DNA of 64,000 bases, taken from assembly GCF_026340465.1 (NCBI RefSeq), contig NZ_JAPEPC010000001.1, positions 7,021,501 to 7,085,500 of the forward strand. Reading direction: 5' to 3'. Position 1 is the stretch's first letter, and every line of letters starts with the position of its first letter. Below are positions 17,643 through 26,285 of this stretch, piece after piece. Under the pieces are notes generated by a model that saw only the letters and a list, made by a program, of their open reading frames with translations, did not search any database and was not told where the DNA came from. Source of the stretch: Streptomyces sp. NBC_01306 (GTDB lineage Bacteria > Actinomycetota > Actinomycetes > Streptomycetales > Streptomycetaceae). The translations under genes and the position numbers were made by a program.

Positions 17643-18560
17643 TCACTTGAGACCGGCGGTTGCGAAGCCCTGCACGAAATAGCGCTGGCCGATGAGGAAG
17701 AGGACGACCATGGGGAGAGTGGCCAGGGTGGTGCCGGCCATCAGGTACTGCCACTGGGTGCCGTTCTCGGTCTTGAAGACGGAGAGACCCACCTGGATCA
17801 CCCGCAGGTTGTCGCTGCGGGTCACCAGCAGCGGCCAGAGGAAGTTGTTCCACGAAGCCTCGAAGGTGAGCAGCGCGACGGTGGTGAGCGCGGGCTTGAC
17901 CTGCGGTGTCATGATGCGGGCGTAGATCCGGAACTCGCCCAGCCCGTCGAGTCTGGCCGCCTCCTCCAGCTCGACCGGCAGATCCAGATAGAACTGCCGG
18001 AAGAGGAAGACCGCGAACGGGGTGACGGCGCCGGGCACGATCAGCGCCCACCAGGTGTCCAGCCAGCCGCTGCCGCCCTGGCCGAAGAGGTTGTTCCCGC
18101 CGGCCAGCGGCATGAAGCGGACGATCAGGAACTCGGGCAGCACCTTGGTGTACGTCGGGATCATCAGCGCGGCGACGAAGAGGTAGAAGATGGCCTCGCT
18201 TCCGCGGAACCTGATGCGGGCCAGCGAGTACCCGGCCATCGAGGCCACCACCACGTTGATCAGCGTATGGCTGATGGCGATGACGAAGCTGTTCCGGGCG
18301 TACGTGGCGAACGGCGCGGCCTTCAGCGCCTCCGCGTAGTTGCTGAACCGCCAGTGCTGCGGCAGGAGTTCGGTGTGGGTCGAGGCGATTTCCACCGGGG
18401 TCTTCAGGGAGGTGAGCACCATCCAGACGAACGGCACCACCATCAGCAGGGAGACCACGGCCAGCGTCACATGGAGGGCCACCCGGCCGGGGGCCACCGG
18501 CGCGCGGTCGGGCCTCGACTTGCGGCCGGGCCCCTGCTTGCGGAGTTCAGCTGTGGCCAC
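17643..18560 (-). CDS. Carbohydrate ABC transporter permease (MalG/LacG type)
   Basis: 305 residues with six hydrophobic segments. The EAA-type loop, EEAARLDGLGEFRIYARIMTPQVKPAL, lies in the C-terminal half and contacts the ATPase. It belongs to the CUT1 family. It overlaps the upstream permease gene by 14 bp. No ATPase is encoded in the operon, so it probably uses the shared MsiK-type ATPase that streptomycetes use for many CUT1 systems. Confidence 0.92.
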   Translation of the reverse strand: MATAELRKQGPGRKSRPDRAPVAPGRVALHVTLAVVSLLMVVPFVWMVLTSLKTPVEIASTHTELLPQHWRFSNYAEALKAAPFATYARNSFVIAISHTLINVVVASMAGYSLARIRFRGSEAIFYLFVAALMIPTYTKVLPEFLIVRFMPLAGGNNLFGQGGSGWLDTWWALIVPGAVTPFAVFLFRQFYLDLPVELEEAARLDGLGEFRIYARIMTPQVKPALTTVALLTFEASWNNFLWPLLVTRSDNLRVIQVGLSVFKTENGTQWQYLMAGTTLATLPMVVLFLIGQRYFVQGFATAGLK

Positions 18561-19512
18561 GGGTGCCTCCCATGATCCGCCGGTTGACCAGGGTGAAGCC
18601 CATCAGCAGGACGAAGAGCACCAGCGACTGCGCGCAGGCGTATCCGACGCGGAACTCCCGGAAGGCGGACTTGTAGATCTCGTACGTCATCATCGTGGTG
18701 CTGTTGGCGGGGCCGCCGTCGGTGAGGATGTAGATCTGGTCGAAGGACTGGAACGCGTTGATCATCGAGGTGATGAGGACGAAGAACGTCGCGGGTTTGA
18801 GCAGCGGCAGGGTGATCGAGAAGAACTGCCGCGTCCTGGAGGCGCCGTCCACCGAAGCCGCCTCGTACAGCTCCTTCGGCAGGGTCTGCAGCGCGGCCAG
18901 ATAGATCAGCATCTTCATGCCGATGCCCTGCCAGATGCCGACGAGGATGACCGAGGGCATCGCCCAGGACGTCGACGACAGCCAGGCCGGGCCGCTGATC
19001 CCGGCGAACGAGAGCAGCGTGTTGAACAGGCCGTTTCCCGGGTTGTAGATCCACAGCCAGACCAGGGCGATGGCGACGGTCGCCGTCACCTGCGGCAGGA
19101 AGACCGCGGTGCGGAACAGACCGCGCGCCTTGAGCCCGGTGTGCAGGGCCAGGGCCAGCAGCAGCCCCAGCACCATGCCGAACGGCACGGTGAAGAAGGT
19201 GTAGACGACCGTGTTGGCAATGGACTTGCGGAAGACCTCGTCGCCCAGCATCTCCCGGAAGTTGTCCAGGCCCACGAAGCGCGGCGCGGTCAGCACGTCG
19301 TACTTGGTGAAGGCCAGCACCACCGAGGCGAGTACCGGCAGACCGATCCAGAGCGAGGCGTGCAGCAGCGCGGGCGCCACCATCAGCATTCCGGCGCGGC
19401 GGCGTCTGCGGCCGGGGCCCGCCGGGGTGCGACGGGTACGTACGGGGGTGGTGTTGCCGGGAGGGGAGGGCGGCCGGGCGGGCCGGGCCTTGAGTACGGA
19501 TGGTGCTCCCAC
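18547..19512 (-). CDS. Carbohydrate ABC transporter permease (MalF/LacF type)
   Basis: 321 residues with a long basic, Pro-rich N-terminus, then six membrane segments and the EAA-type loop ELYEAASVDGASRTRQFFSI. It is the partner of the downstream permease in a CUT1 importer. It starts 12 bp after the binding-protein gene. A neighbouring ATPase is absent, as usual in these bacteria. Confidence 0.92.
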   Translation of the reverse strand: MGAPSVLKARPARPPSPPGNTTPVRTRRTPAGPGRRRRRAGMLMVAPALLHASLWIGLPVLASVVLAFTKYDVLTAPRFVGLDNFREMLGDEVFRKSIANTVVYTFFTVPFGMVLGLLLALALHTGLKARGLFRTAVFLPQVTATVAIALVWLWIYNPGNGLFNTLLSFAGISGPAWLSSTSWAMPSVILVGIWQGIGMKMLIYLAALQTLPKELYEAASVDGASRTRQFFSITLPLLKPATFFVLITSMINAFQSFDQIYILTDGGPANSTTMMTYEIYKSAFREFRVGYACAQSLVLFVLLMGFTLVNRRIMGGTRGHS

Positions 19513-19524
19513 AGTGACGGGTCC

Positions 19525-20790
19525 TCACATCCGGCCGATGGCGGCTTCGGCGAGCCGGCCGAGTTCCGCGATGGCGTCCTTCGCGGACTGGCCGCCCACG
19601 ATGGCGGGTTCCAGCGTCGGCTTGATCTTTTCGCGGATCTCCATCCAGGCCGCGGTGCCGCCCTCGGAGCAGGCGGCGCTCATGTTCCGGAGGGAGATGT
19701 CGACGAACTTGTTCTGCTTGACGTAGCCGGTGTTGTTGAGATCGCTGAGTCCGGGCACCGAGCCGCGCTGTTCGGCGGCGCCGAGGATGGACGCGGGCGT
19801 GGCGAGGTACTCGACCAGGGCACGGGCCGCGGCGGGCTGCTTGGAGCTCGCCGACTGGGTGACGAGGGTGCCACCCTGGAGCATCGCGGGTTTCCGGTTG
19901 GCGAGGACGAACGCGCCGACCTTGTCGTCCTTGATGAGCTCGGGGTTCTGCGTTTCGAGCTGCTTCCAGAGGGCGCTGCTCGTCATCATCATCGACGCCT
20001 TGCCGGTCTGGACGTTCGACGGGGAGCCCTCGGCGGTCTTCTTCGTGTAGTCCACCGAACCGTCGGCGATCAGGTCCTTGAAGAACTGGAGGGCCCCGAC
20101 CCCGCGTGCGTCGGTGAACCGTGGCTCCTTGCCGTCGGCGCTGAACAGCGAGCCGCCGTTGGCGTAGAGGAAGGTCTCCCAGCACTGCCGCAGCTCGATG
20201 GAGAACGGGTCGAAGCCGATCCGGCCCTGCTTCGTCAACTGCTTGGCCACCGCCCGCAGTTCCGCCCAGTTCGCGGGTGTCTTCCTGATGCCTGCCGCGG
20301 CGAAGTGATCCTTGCGGTAGACGACGATCCGGGTGTCGAGGACGACCGGCAGCGCGTACAGCTTCCCGTCGTAGCGGGACGGCTCAAGCACCCGCTTCTC
20401 GTAGTCGTGTGCGGTGGCCAGCTTCTCGGGCAGCGGGGCGATCGCCTTCTTGGCGGCGAACGGCGGGATCCAGCCGACGCCCATCATCAGGACGTCCGCC
20501 AGCAGTCCGCCCGCGAGGCCGGTGGTGATCTTCTCGTTGAGCTGGGTGTACGTGGTGTAGTCCACGTTGACCTTGACGTGCGGGTACTTCTTGCGGAACC
20601 CGCCCAGGATCTTCTGCTCCAGCAGCTGTTTGCCGTCGGAGCCTTCGTAGATCGGGGTGAGGAGAGTGATCTCGCCCTCGGCGGGACCGTTGGCCGAGCC
20701 CGCCGCTGTGGTGCCGGCGCCGCAACCGGTGAGGGCGACGGCGGTCCCCGCGCCGATGGCTGTGAGCATCGACCGTCTGCTGAGTTCCAT
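19525..20790 (-). CDS. Extracellular sugar-binding lipoprotein
   Basis: 421 residues. MELSRRSMLTAIGAGTAVALTGCG is a lipoprotein signal with the lipobox LTGC; the RR pair suggests Tat export. The mature part is a family 1 solute-binding protein (ITLLTPIYEGSDGKQLLEQKILGGF early, KLYALPVVLDTRIVVYRKD in the middle). It is the first gene of the operon, next to the LacI-controlled promoter, and should define which oligosaccharide enters. The sequence alone does not identify the ligand. Confidence 0.9.
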   Translation of the reverse strand: MELSRRSMLTAIGAGTAVALTGCGAGTTAAGSANGPAEGEITLLTPIYEGSDGKQLLEQKILGGFRKKYPHVKVNVDYTTYTQLNEKITTGLAGGLLADVLMMGVGWIPPFAAKKAIAPLPEKLATAHDYEKRVLEPSRYDGKLYALPVVLDTRIVVYRKDHFAAAGIRKTPANWAELRAVAKQLTKQGRIGFDPFSIELRQCWETFLYANGGSLFSADGKEPRFTDARGVGALQFFKDLIADGSVDYTKKTAEGSPSNVQTGKASMMMTSSALWKQLETQNPELIKDDKVGAFVLANRKPAMLQGGTLVTQSASSKQPAAARALVEYLATPASILGAAEQRGSVPGLSDLNNTGYVKQNKFVDISLRNMSAACSEGGTAAWMEIREKIKPTLEPAIVGGQSAKDAIAELGRLAEAAIGRM

Positions 20791-20885
20791 GGGGCACCCC
20801 TTTTGAGGTGAAGGTGGTGGATCGATCCAGTGCGTGGCACCAAGCGGATGTGCGTAGCACCCAAGCGGATGGCTGAGATGTGCTT

Positions 20886-20931
20886 GTAAATCGATGCACT
20901 GAGACTAGGAACGCCTCTGGAACGACGTCAA
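20886..20931 (-). promoter_or_regulatory. Promoter and LacI operator of the polysaccharide operon
   Basis: Read on the minus strand, TTGACG (20926-20931) and TAGTCT (20902-20907) are 18 nt apart and form a good -35/-10 pair. The 15-mer GTAAATCGATGCACT (plus-strand orientation, 20886-20900) covers the expected transcription start. The same 15-mer with two changes lies in front of the lacI gene. The position just downstream of -10 suits repression. Confidence 0.7.
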
Positions 20932-20990
20932 CAGCTGGTACGCAAGAATTTTTCGGAGAAGTTAACGGATGTATCGGTGAAGAGAGTTCA

Positions 20991-21005
20991 GTAAATCGGT
21001 ACACT
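20991..21005 (+). promoter_or_regulatory. Second LacI operator copy
   Basis: GTAAATCGGTACACT at 20991-21005 matches the operon operator at 13 of 15 positions. It sits 34 nt before the lacI-type start codon, so the regulator probably represses itself. The core ATCGAT/ATCGGT with outer G-T arms is a typical LacI-family arrangement. Confidence 0.65.
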
Positions 21006-21038
21006 AATCTCGCTAGTGCGGTCCGAACCGGAGGTGGC

Positions 21039-22130
21039 ATGAGCCAGGTAACGATCCATCAGGTCGCGGAGGCCGCGGGGGTCTCCGCAAGTACGGTCTC
21101 CAACGTCCTCAATGGGCGTACGGACCGGATGCAGGCGGCCACGCTCGCCCGGGTCGAGCAGGCGATCGAGCAGCTCAGCTACCGGCCCAACAGGGCGGCC
21201 CGGATGCTGCGCACCGGCCGGATCAAGGTCATCGGCCTCATCGTGCCGTCCGTGGCCAACCCCTTCTGGGGGTCGCTCGCCCGGGAGTTGGAGGCCATCG
21301 CGCTCGCCGACGGCTACCACGTGCTGCTCTGCAACAGCGAGCGCGATCCGGCCCGCGAGCTGAAGTACGGCGAGGAACTGCTGGCCGACGGGGTGAGCGG
21401 GGTCGTCCTCTGCTCCTCGCTGCCCACGCTCGACCATGTCACCCCGCTGCTCAGCCGCGGGCTGAAGATGGTCGCCTTCGACCGTACCGCGCAGGCCGGC
21501 GACCCGCCGTCGCTGGCCAGCATCAGCGTGGACAACGCCATGGGTGCCGAGCTGGCCACCCGTCATCTGATCGAACTCGGCCACCGCAGGCTGGCGTTCG
21601 TCTCCGGTTCCGTGCACAGCGTCAACCGCCGGGAGCGGCTGCGCGGGTTCCACGCCGCGCTGGAGGCGGCAGGGCTCGACCCGCGGGACGCGGTGGTCTG
21701 GCCGGGCGCGGTCACCACGGAGTTCGGTGACAAGGACGCGGCCGAGCTGGGCCGGAACGCCGCGCGGGAGCTGCTGACCGGGGACCGGCCGCCCACCGCG
21801 TTCGTCGCCATCAACGACATGTGTGCGATCGGGATCTGCCGGGGCGCCAAGGACGCGGGGCACAGGGCGGGGCAGGACGTCTCGGTGGTCGGCTTCGACG
21901 ACATTTTGCTCGCCGACCTCTTCGAACCGCCGCTGACCACCGTGCGCCAGCCGCTGCCGGAGATGGCGGCCGAGACCTTCCAGCAGTTGCGGGCCTGCAT
22001 CGAATCCGCGCCCGCGGCCGGCCGGTCCCTGCTGATCCGGCCGCGCCTGGTGGTGCGGGAGTCCACCGCACCGGTCCGCAGCGGACGGTCCGGCCGGGTG
22101 GCGCGACGTGAGCCCGTTACCGGGATGTAA
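21039..22130 (+). CDS. LacI-family transcriptional regulator
   Basis: 363 residues from the ATG at 21039, with GGAGG 4 nt upstream. The start of VTIHQVAEAAGVSASTVSNVLNG is the LacI headpiece HTH, followed by the hinge RPNRAARMLRTGR. The rest is a periplasmic-binding-like sensor with VIGLIVPSVANPFW, GHRRLAFVSG and VVGFDDILLADLFEPPLTTVRQP. It is divergent from the polysaccharide operon and two matched operators lie between them, so it is very probably the local repressor induced by a lyase product. Its stop overlaps the first palindrome of the next operon. Confidence 0.92.
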   Translation: MSQVTIHQVAEAAGVSASTVSNVLNGRTDRMQAATLARVEQAIEQLSYRPNRAARMLRTGRIKVIGLIVPSVANPFWGSLARELEAIALADGYHVLLCNSERDPARELKYGEELLADGVSGVVLCSSLPTLDHVTPLLSRGLKMVAFDRTAQAGDPPSLASISVDNAMGAELATRHLIELGHRRLAFVSGSVHSVNRRERLRGFHAALEAAGLDPRDAVVWPGAVTTEFGDKDAAELGRNAARELLTGDRPPTAFVAINDMCAIGICRGAKDAGHRAGQDVSVVGFDDILLADLFEPPLTTVRQPLPEMAAETFQQLRACIESAPAAGRSLLIRPRLVVRESTAPVRSGRSGRVARREPVTGM

Positions 22131-22170
22131 TAGAAATTACAGTAGAGCGATAATTACATGAGTGTGTAAC
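22126..22170 (+). promoter_or_regulatory. RpiR-type palindromes upstream of the amino-acid ABC operon
   Basis: TGTAAT at 22126-22131 and ATTACA at 22136-22141 form a perfect palindrome with a 4-nt spacer. A second pair, ATTACA at 22153-22158 and TGTAAC at 22165-22170, follows. GATAAT at 22149-22154 could be a -10. RpiR-family regulators such as HexR bind TGTAAT/ATTACA palindromes, and an RpiR gene is in the same cluster. Confidence 0.55.
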
Positions 22171-22227
22171 GTGCCAGATGCCATCCGGCGGTGAACCCAC
22201 CGCACGGGACATCCGTGGGAGGCATCT

Positions 22228-23184
22228 GTGTTGCACACCCGCTCATTCCGTCGCGCAGCAGCGGCGACCGCACTGTCCATTTCGTCGGCCATCTCGCTGT
22301 CCGCGTGCGGAGAGCACACGGACAGCGGGGGAGCGGCCCAGCCGGCCACCGCGAACATCGCCGGTGTGCACGTGACGCGCGACGCGGCCCTGCACGCCGC
22401 TCTGCCCGAGCCGGTCAGGTCCTCCGGAACGGTCCGGGTCGCCACCGACGCGCCGTACGCGCCGTTCGTCATGTTCGTGACCGACGGCGAGCCCGCGCTC
22501 ACCGGCATCGACTACGACCTCGGGCAGGCAATCGGCGCCAAACTCGGCGTGCGATTCGCCTTCACACCACAGAAGTTCGACGGCATCGTGCCCGCCATCC
22601 AGGCGGGCAAGTTCGATGTGGTGATGTCGGCGATGACCGACAGCAAGGCGCGCCGGCGGGTCCTCGACTTCGTGGACTACTCCGTTTCCGGCTCCGGGAT
22701 TCTCGTCACCAGGGGAAACCCGCACAGGATCGCCCGCCTGGACGACCTCTGCGGCAGAAAGGTGGGTGTGGAGGCCGCGGCCCACCAACTGGACGTGCTC
22801 AAGGCGCATCAGTCCGCGTGTGCCCACATCGGCAGGGCCCCTATCGCGATCCAGAGCTTCCCCAAGGACTCCGACGCGCAACTCGCCCTGCGCTCCGGGA
22901 AGGTCGCCGCCGATCTGCTGACGGAACCCGCGGCCGGGTGGACGGCGCGGACCGCCGACGGGGGCCACACCTTCGCACTCGTCAAGGACCCGGCGCACGG
23001 CGCGGGTTACGACGCCACCCCCAACGGCATCGGCGTCACCCAACGGCTTCCCCGGCTGACCGGCGCGATCCGGAAGGCCCTGCGGGAACTGATCGGCGAC
23101 GGCACACTCAGGAAGATCTGCGCGAAGTACGGTGCGGCCTCCATCGCCGTGAAGGACGCGACCAGCAACCCGGCGGTGTCCTGA
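22228..23184 (+). CDS. Polar amino-acid ABC transporter, binding lipoprotein
   Basis: 318 residues from a GTG at 22228, with GGGAGG 5 nt upstream. A signal ending in LSACG is a lipobox. The mature protein is a family 3 solute-binding protein: GTVRVATDAPYAPFVMF, GIDYDLGQAIGAKLG, FDGIVPAIQAGKFDVVMSAM. The ligand is probably an amino acid or an amino-acid-like compound. The permease starts 1 bp after its stop. Confidence 0.9.
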   Translation: MLHTRSFRRAAAATALSISSAISLSACGEHTDSGGAAQPATANIAGVHVTRDAALHAALPEPVRSSGTVRVATDAPYAPFVMFVTDGEPALTGIDYDLGQAIGAKLGVRFAFTPQKFDGIVPAIQAGKFDVVMSAMTDSKARRRVLDFVDYSVSGSGILVTRGNPHRIARLDDLCGRKVGVEAAAHQLDVLKAHQSACAHIGRAPIAIQSFPKDSDAQLALRSGKVAADLLTEPAAGWTARTADGGHTFALVKDPAHGAGYDATPNGIGVTQRLPRLTGAIRKALRELIGDGTLRKICAKYGAASIAVKDATSNPAVS

Positions 23185-23185
23185 T

Positions 23186-24172
23186 ATGCATGCCACCACA
23201 CCGTCGGGAGCCACGCAGGGCAGCGCCACGACCGTGGCACCGCCCGTGCCGCAGAGCCTCACCGTCGTACCGGTCCGCCACTGGGGCCGCTGGATCGCCG
23301 CCGCGGTCGCGGCCGTCGCTCTCGCCGGACTGATCGGTTCGCTGGCCGGAAACAGCAACCTGCACTGGTCCGTCGTCGGGCGCTACGTCTTCAACGGCCT
23401 GGTCTTCCGCGGTCTGGCCACCACACTCTGGCTCACGGCTGCCGCCATGGCGCTCGGCCTCGGCCTCGGTGTCCTCGTGGCCGTGCTCCGCCTGTCGCAC
23501 AACCCGGTCCTGAGCACCCTGTCGACCTCGTTCGTCTGGTTCTTCCGGAGTACCCCGCTCCTGGTCCAGATCATCTTCTGGGGATACGCGGGCGCGCTCT
23601 ACCACCACGTACTGATCGGCGTCCCGTTCACCCACATCACCTTCCTCAGGGCGGACACCAACTCACTGCTCACCCCGGCGGTTGCGGCGCTGCTGGCCCT
23701 GGGGCTGAACGAGGCCGCGTACATCAGCGAGATCGTCCGGGCCGGCATCCAGTCCGTCGATCCGGGGCAGGCCGAGGCGGCCCACTCGCTGGGGATGGGG
23801 CCCGCCCTGACCACCCGGCGCATCGTGCTGCCCCAGGCCATGCGGGTGATCATTCCGCCACTGGGCAACGAGACGATCAACATGCTCAAGATGACCGCTC
23901 TGGTCTCCGTGATCTCGGCGCACGACCTGATGTCCAACATCCAGGACGTGTACGCCCAGAACTACCAGGTCATGCCGATGCTCGTGGTCGCAGCCATCTG
24001 GTACCTGATCCTGGTCACCGCGCTCAGCCTGCCGCAGGCCTGGCTGGAGCGACGGTACGGCCGCGGCGCGACCGTACCGGCCGCCGGTCCCGTGAAGCGC
24101 CTGGTGACGGGCGCCTTCCTGCGCATCGCCCGGCCCGGCCCCCGACCCGACGAACCGGACATGGAGCGATGA
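23186..24172 (+). CDS. Polar amino-acid ABC transporter, permease
   Basis: 328 residues with a 45-residue cytoplasmic lead, then membrane segments. The family loop is GLNEAAYISEIVRAGIQSVDPGQAEAAHSLGM, the HisM/GlnP-type EAA motif. GTAVRLP-like conserved residues at the end (RRIVLPQAMRVIIPPLGNETINMLKMTALVSVI) confirm the polar amino-acid family. Only one permease gene is present, so it probably forms a homodimer. Its end overlaps the ATPase start by 4 bp. Confidence 0.92.
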   Translation: MHATTPSGATQGSATTVAPPVPQSLTVVPVRHWGRWIAAAVAAVALAGLIGSLAGNSNLHWSVVGRYVFNGLVFRGLATTLWLTAAAMALGLGLGVLVAVLRLSHNPVLSTLSTSFVWFFRSTPLLVQIIFWGYAGALYHHVLIGVPFTHITFLRADTNSLLTPAVAALLALGLNEAAYISEIVRAGIQSVDPGQAEAAHSLGMGPALTTRRIVLPQAMRVIIPPLGNETINMLKMTALVSVISAHDLMSNIQDVYAQNYQVMPMLVVAAIWYLILVTALSLPQAWLERRYGRGATVPAAGPVKRLVTGAFLRIARPGPRPDEPDMER

Positions 24173-24939
24173 CTGTGGGAACACCGATGGTGCACGCCGA
24201 CGGCGTACGCAAGAGCTTCGGGAAGGCCGCCGTGCTGCGGGGCATCGACCTCACCGTGGAACGCGGCCAGGTCTGCTGTCTGCTGGGCCCCTCCGGTTCG
24301 GGGAAGTCGACCTTCCTGCGCTGCATCAACCACCTGGAGAAGCTCGACGCCGGCACACTGACCGTCGACGGAGCCCCGGTGGGCTACCGCCAACAGGGCG
24401 GCAGGCTGCACGAACTGAGGGAGCGTGAAGTCGCCCTCAGGCGGCGGCATATCGGGATGGTCTTCCAGAGGTTCAATCTCTTCCCGCACATGACGGCGGT
24501 GCAGAACGTGATGGAGGCCCCCGTGAGAGTGGCCGGCGTCCCGAGGGCCGCGGCGCACACCGATGCGCTGCGCCTCCTCGACCGGGTCGGCCTCGCCGAC
24601 CGCGCCGACTGCTATCCCTCCCGGCTCTCGGGCGGCCAGCAGCAGCGTGTGGCGATCGCCAGGGCGCTGGCGATGCGGCCGGAACTGATGCTCTTCGACG
24701 AGCCGACGTCGGCACTGGACCCGGAACTGGTCGGCGATGTACTCGACGTCATGCGTCAACTCGCGGCGGACGGAATGACGATGATCGTCGTCACCCATGA
24801 GATCGGTTTCGCCCGGGAAGTCGCCGACACCGCCGTCTTCATGGACGGCGGGGTCGTGGTCGAGTCGGGAGATCCGCGGCAGGTACTCGGCGAGCCCCGG
24901 CACGAACGCACCCGCGCCTTCCTTTCGAAGGTCCTGTGA
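24169..24939 (+). CDS. Polar amino-acid ABC transporter, ATP-binding subunit
   Basis: 256 residues, with Walker A GPSGSGKST, the signature LSGGQQQRVAIARAL and Walker B LMLFDEPTSALDPE. It is close to GlnQ/HisP. An insertion, YRQQGGRLHELREREVALR, between Walker A and the Q-loop is longer than in GlnQ. It starts with ATGA overlapping the permease and ends with an overlap into the M20 gene, so transport and the hydrolase are translated together. Confidence 0.93.
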   Translation: MTVGTPMVHADGVRKSFGKAAVLRGIDLTVERGQVCCLLGPSGSGKSTFLRCINHLEKLDAGTLTVDGAPVGYRQQGGRLHELREREVALRRRHIGMVFQRFNLFPHMTAVQNVMEAPVRVAGVPRAAAHTDALRLLDRVGLADRADCYPSRLSGGQQQRVAIARALAMRPELMLFDEPTSALDPELVGDVLDVMRQLAADGMTMIVVTHEIGFAREVADTAVFMDGGVVVESGDPRQVLGEPRHERTRAFLSKVL

Positions 24940-26183
24940 TGGCCCGCGTACGGCAGCACGGCACGGCTGCCCACGCCGCTGCCCTGCTGCTGCCCGACGC
25001 CGTCGCCCGTCAGGACCGGTACCTGGCCGATCTGGCACACCTCGTGTCGATCGACTCCGGCTCCTACACCCCCGCGGGAGTCAACCGGGTCGCGACCTGG
25101 ACCGTTCGCCGGCTGGCGGCCATGGGATTCGAGACGGACCGGATACCGGTCACCGTCGACCGCGCCCATGGCGCTGACCGCCCCGGTCCGGAGTGCGGTG
25201 ATCTGGTTGTGGGACGACTGCACGGCCGCCTCCCGGTGGAAGAGGGCGGGCGGCGCATCCTGCTGGCCGGGCACATGGACACCGTCTTCGAGGAGGGAAC
25301 CGCGGCGGAGCGGCCCTTCGCCGTGGACGACGGATTCGCCCGCGGCCCCGGATGCAGCGACGACAAGGGCGGCCTGCTGGCCGGTCTCGCCGCGGTCGAA
25401 CTCCTGGTGCACCGGCGGATGCTGGATTTCGCGGAGGTCGTCCTCCTCGCCACCCCCGACGAGGAGATCGGTTCCCCGGCAAGCCGGCCCGTGACGGCCT
25501 CGCTCTGTGCGGGCATCGACTACGGTCTCGGCCTGGAGTGCGCGCGGGAGAACGGTGACCTGGTCATCGCCCGCAAGGGTGTGGTGGACCTCCTCGTCAC
25601 CGTCACAGGGCGGGCGGCCCACGCCGGTATCGAACCGGAACGCGGCGCGAACGCCGCGCTGGCCGCCGCGCACCTTCTCATCGACTGCCAGCGGCTGAAC
25701 GGACGCTGGAGCGACGTGACCGTCAATGTGGGGATGGTCAGGGCGGGCAGCCGTATCAACATCGTCTGTCCCGAAGCCGAGTTGCACGTGGAGATACGGT
25801 CGTCGACCGCCGAGGGCATCCGGTGCGCGAAGGAGGCGGTCACAGCCGCCGCTGCCCGGCTGTCCGTGCCGGGCACGACCGCGACCGTACGGCAGACCGA
25901 CAGCTGTCCGCCGATGGAGGACACCGCGCGGGCCCGCGGCATGCTCGGACAGGCGCGGGAGGCGGCGGAGGCTCTGGGAATCGGTCTGGGAGCCGCTGCC
26001 ACGGGCGGTGTCGGTGACGCCAACACCATCGCCGGAACCGGAGTACCCGTCCTCGACGGTCTCGGCCCGGTCGGCGGCGGCGATCACAGCCCGGACGAGT
26101 GGCTCGACGTCAGCACGGTGCCCGTCAGGACCGCCCTGCTGGGAGCCCTGATCGTGGCGCTCGGGGACGCGCGGAGCGGCTGA
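24936..26183 (+). CDS. M20-family metallopeptidase (carboxypeptidase G2-like)
   Basis: 415 residues. The start is a GTG at 24936 overlapping the previous stop as GTGA, or the ATG right after it. The metal and catalytic motifs are present: GHMDTVF, the bridging Asp in GPGCSDDKGG, and DEEIGSPAS. A dimerisation domain follows (VTVTGRAAHAGIEPERGANAALA). M20 enzymes remove acyl or amino-acid groups from amino acids and peptides. The transporter linkage suggests it processes the imported compound inside the cell, for example an N-acyl amino acid or a dipeptide. Confidence 0.88.
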   Translation: MMARVRQHGTAAHAAALLLPDAVARQDRYLADLAHLVSIDSGSYTPAGVNRVATWTVRRLAAMGFETDRIPVTVDRAHGADRPGPECGDLVVGRLHGRLPVEEGGRRILLAGHMDTVFEEGTAAERPFAVDDGFARGPGCSDDKGGLLAGLAAVELLVHRRMLDFAEVVLLATPDEEIGSPASRPVTASLCAGIDYGLGLECARENGDLVIARKGVVDLLVTVTGRAAHAGIEPERGANAALAAAHLLIDCQRLNGRWSDVTVNVGMVRAGSRINIVCPEAELHVEIRSSTAEGIRCAKEAVTAAAARLSVPGTTATVRQTDSCPPMEDTARARGMLGQAREAAEALGIGLGAAATGGVGDANTIAGTGVPVLDGLGPVGGGDHSPDEWLDVSTVPVRTALLGALIVALGDARSG

Positions 26184-26196
26184 CCGGCCTCGCGGA

Positions 26197-26220
26197 GCGG
26201 GCCGCCGGCGGGCGGCCCGC
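26197..26220 (+). terminator. Terminator hairpin after the M20 gene
   Basis: GCGGGCCGCC at 26197-26206 pairs with GGCGGCCCGC at 26211-26220 around a 4-nt loop. It separates the ABC/M20 operon from the RpiR gene. Confidence 0.65.
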
Positions 26221-26285
26221 CCATGCGATGTCACGGGGAGCGGCCCGCCTGCGTAATCTGAAGCCTCTGAAAGGTGGCGTGGTCC

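Noticed and set aside
18340..20811. 823-residue plus-strand open frame
   Set aside because: Antisense to the ABC permeases and binding protein, whose signals, lipobox and EAA loops are clear.
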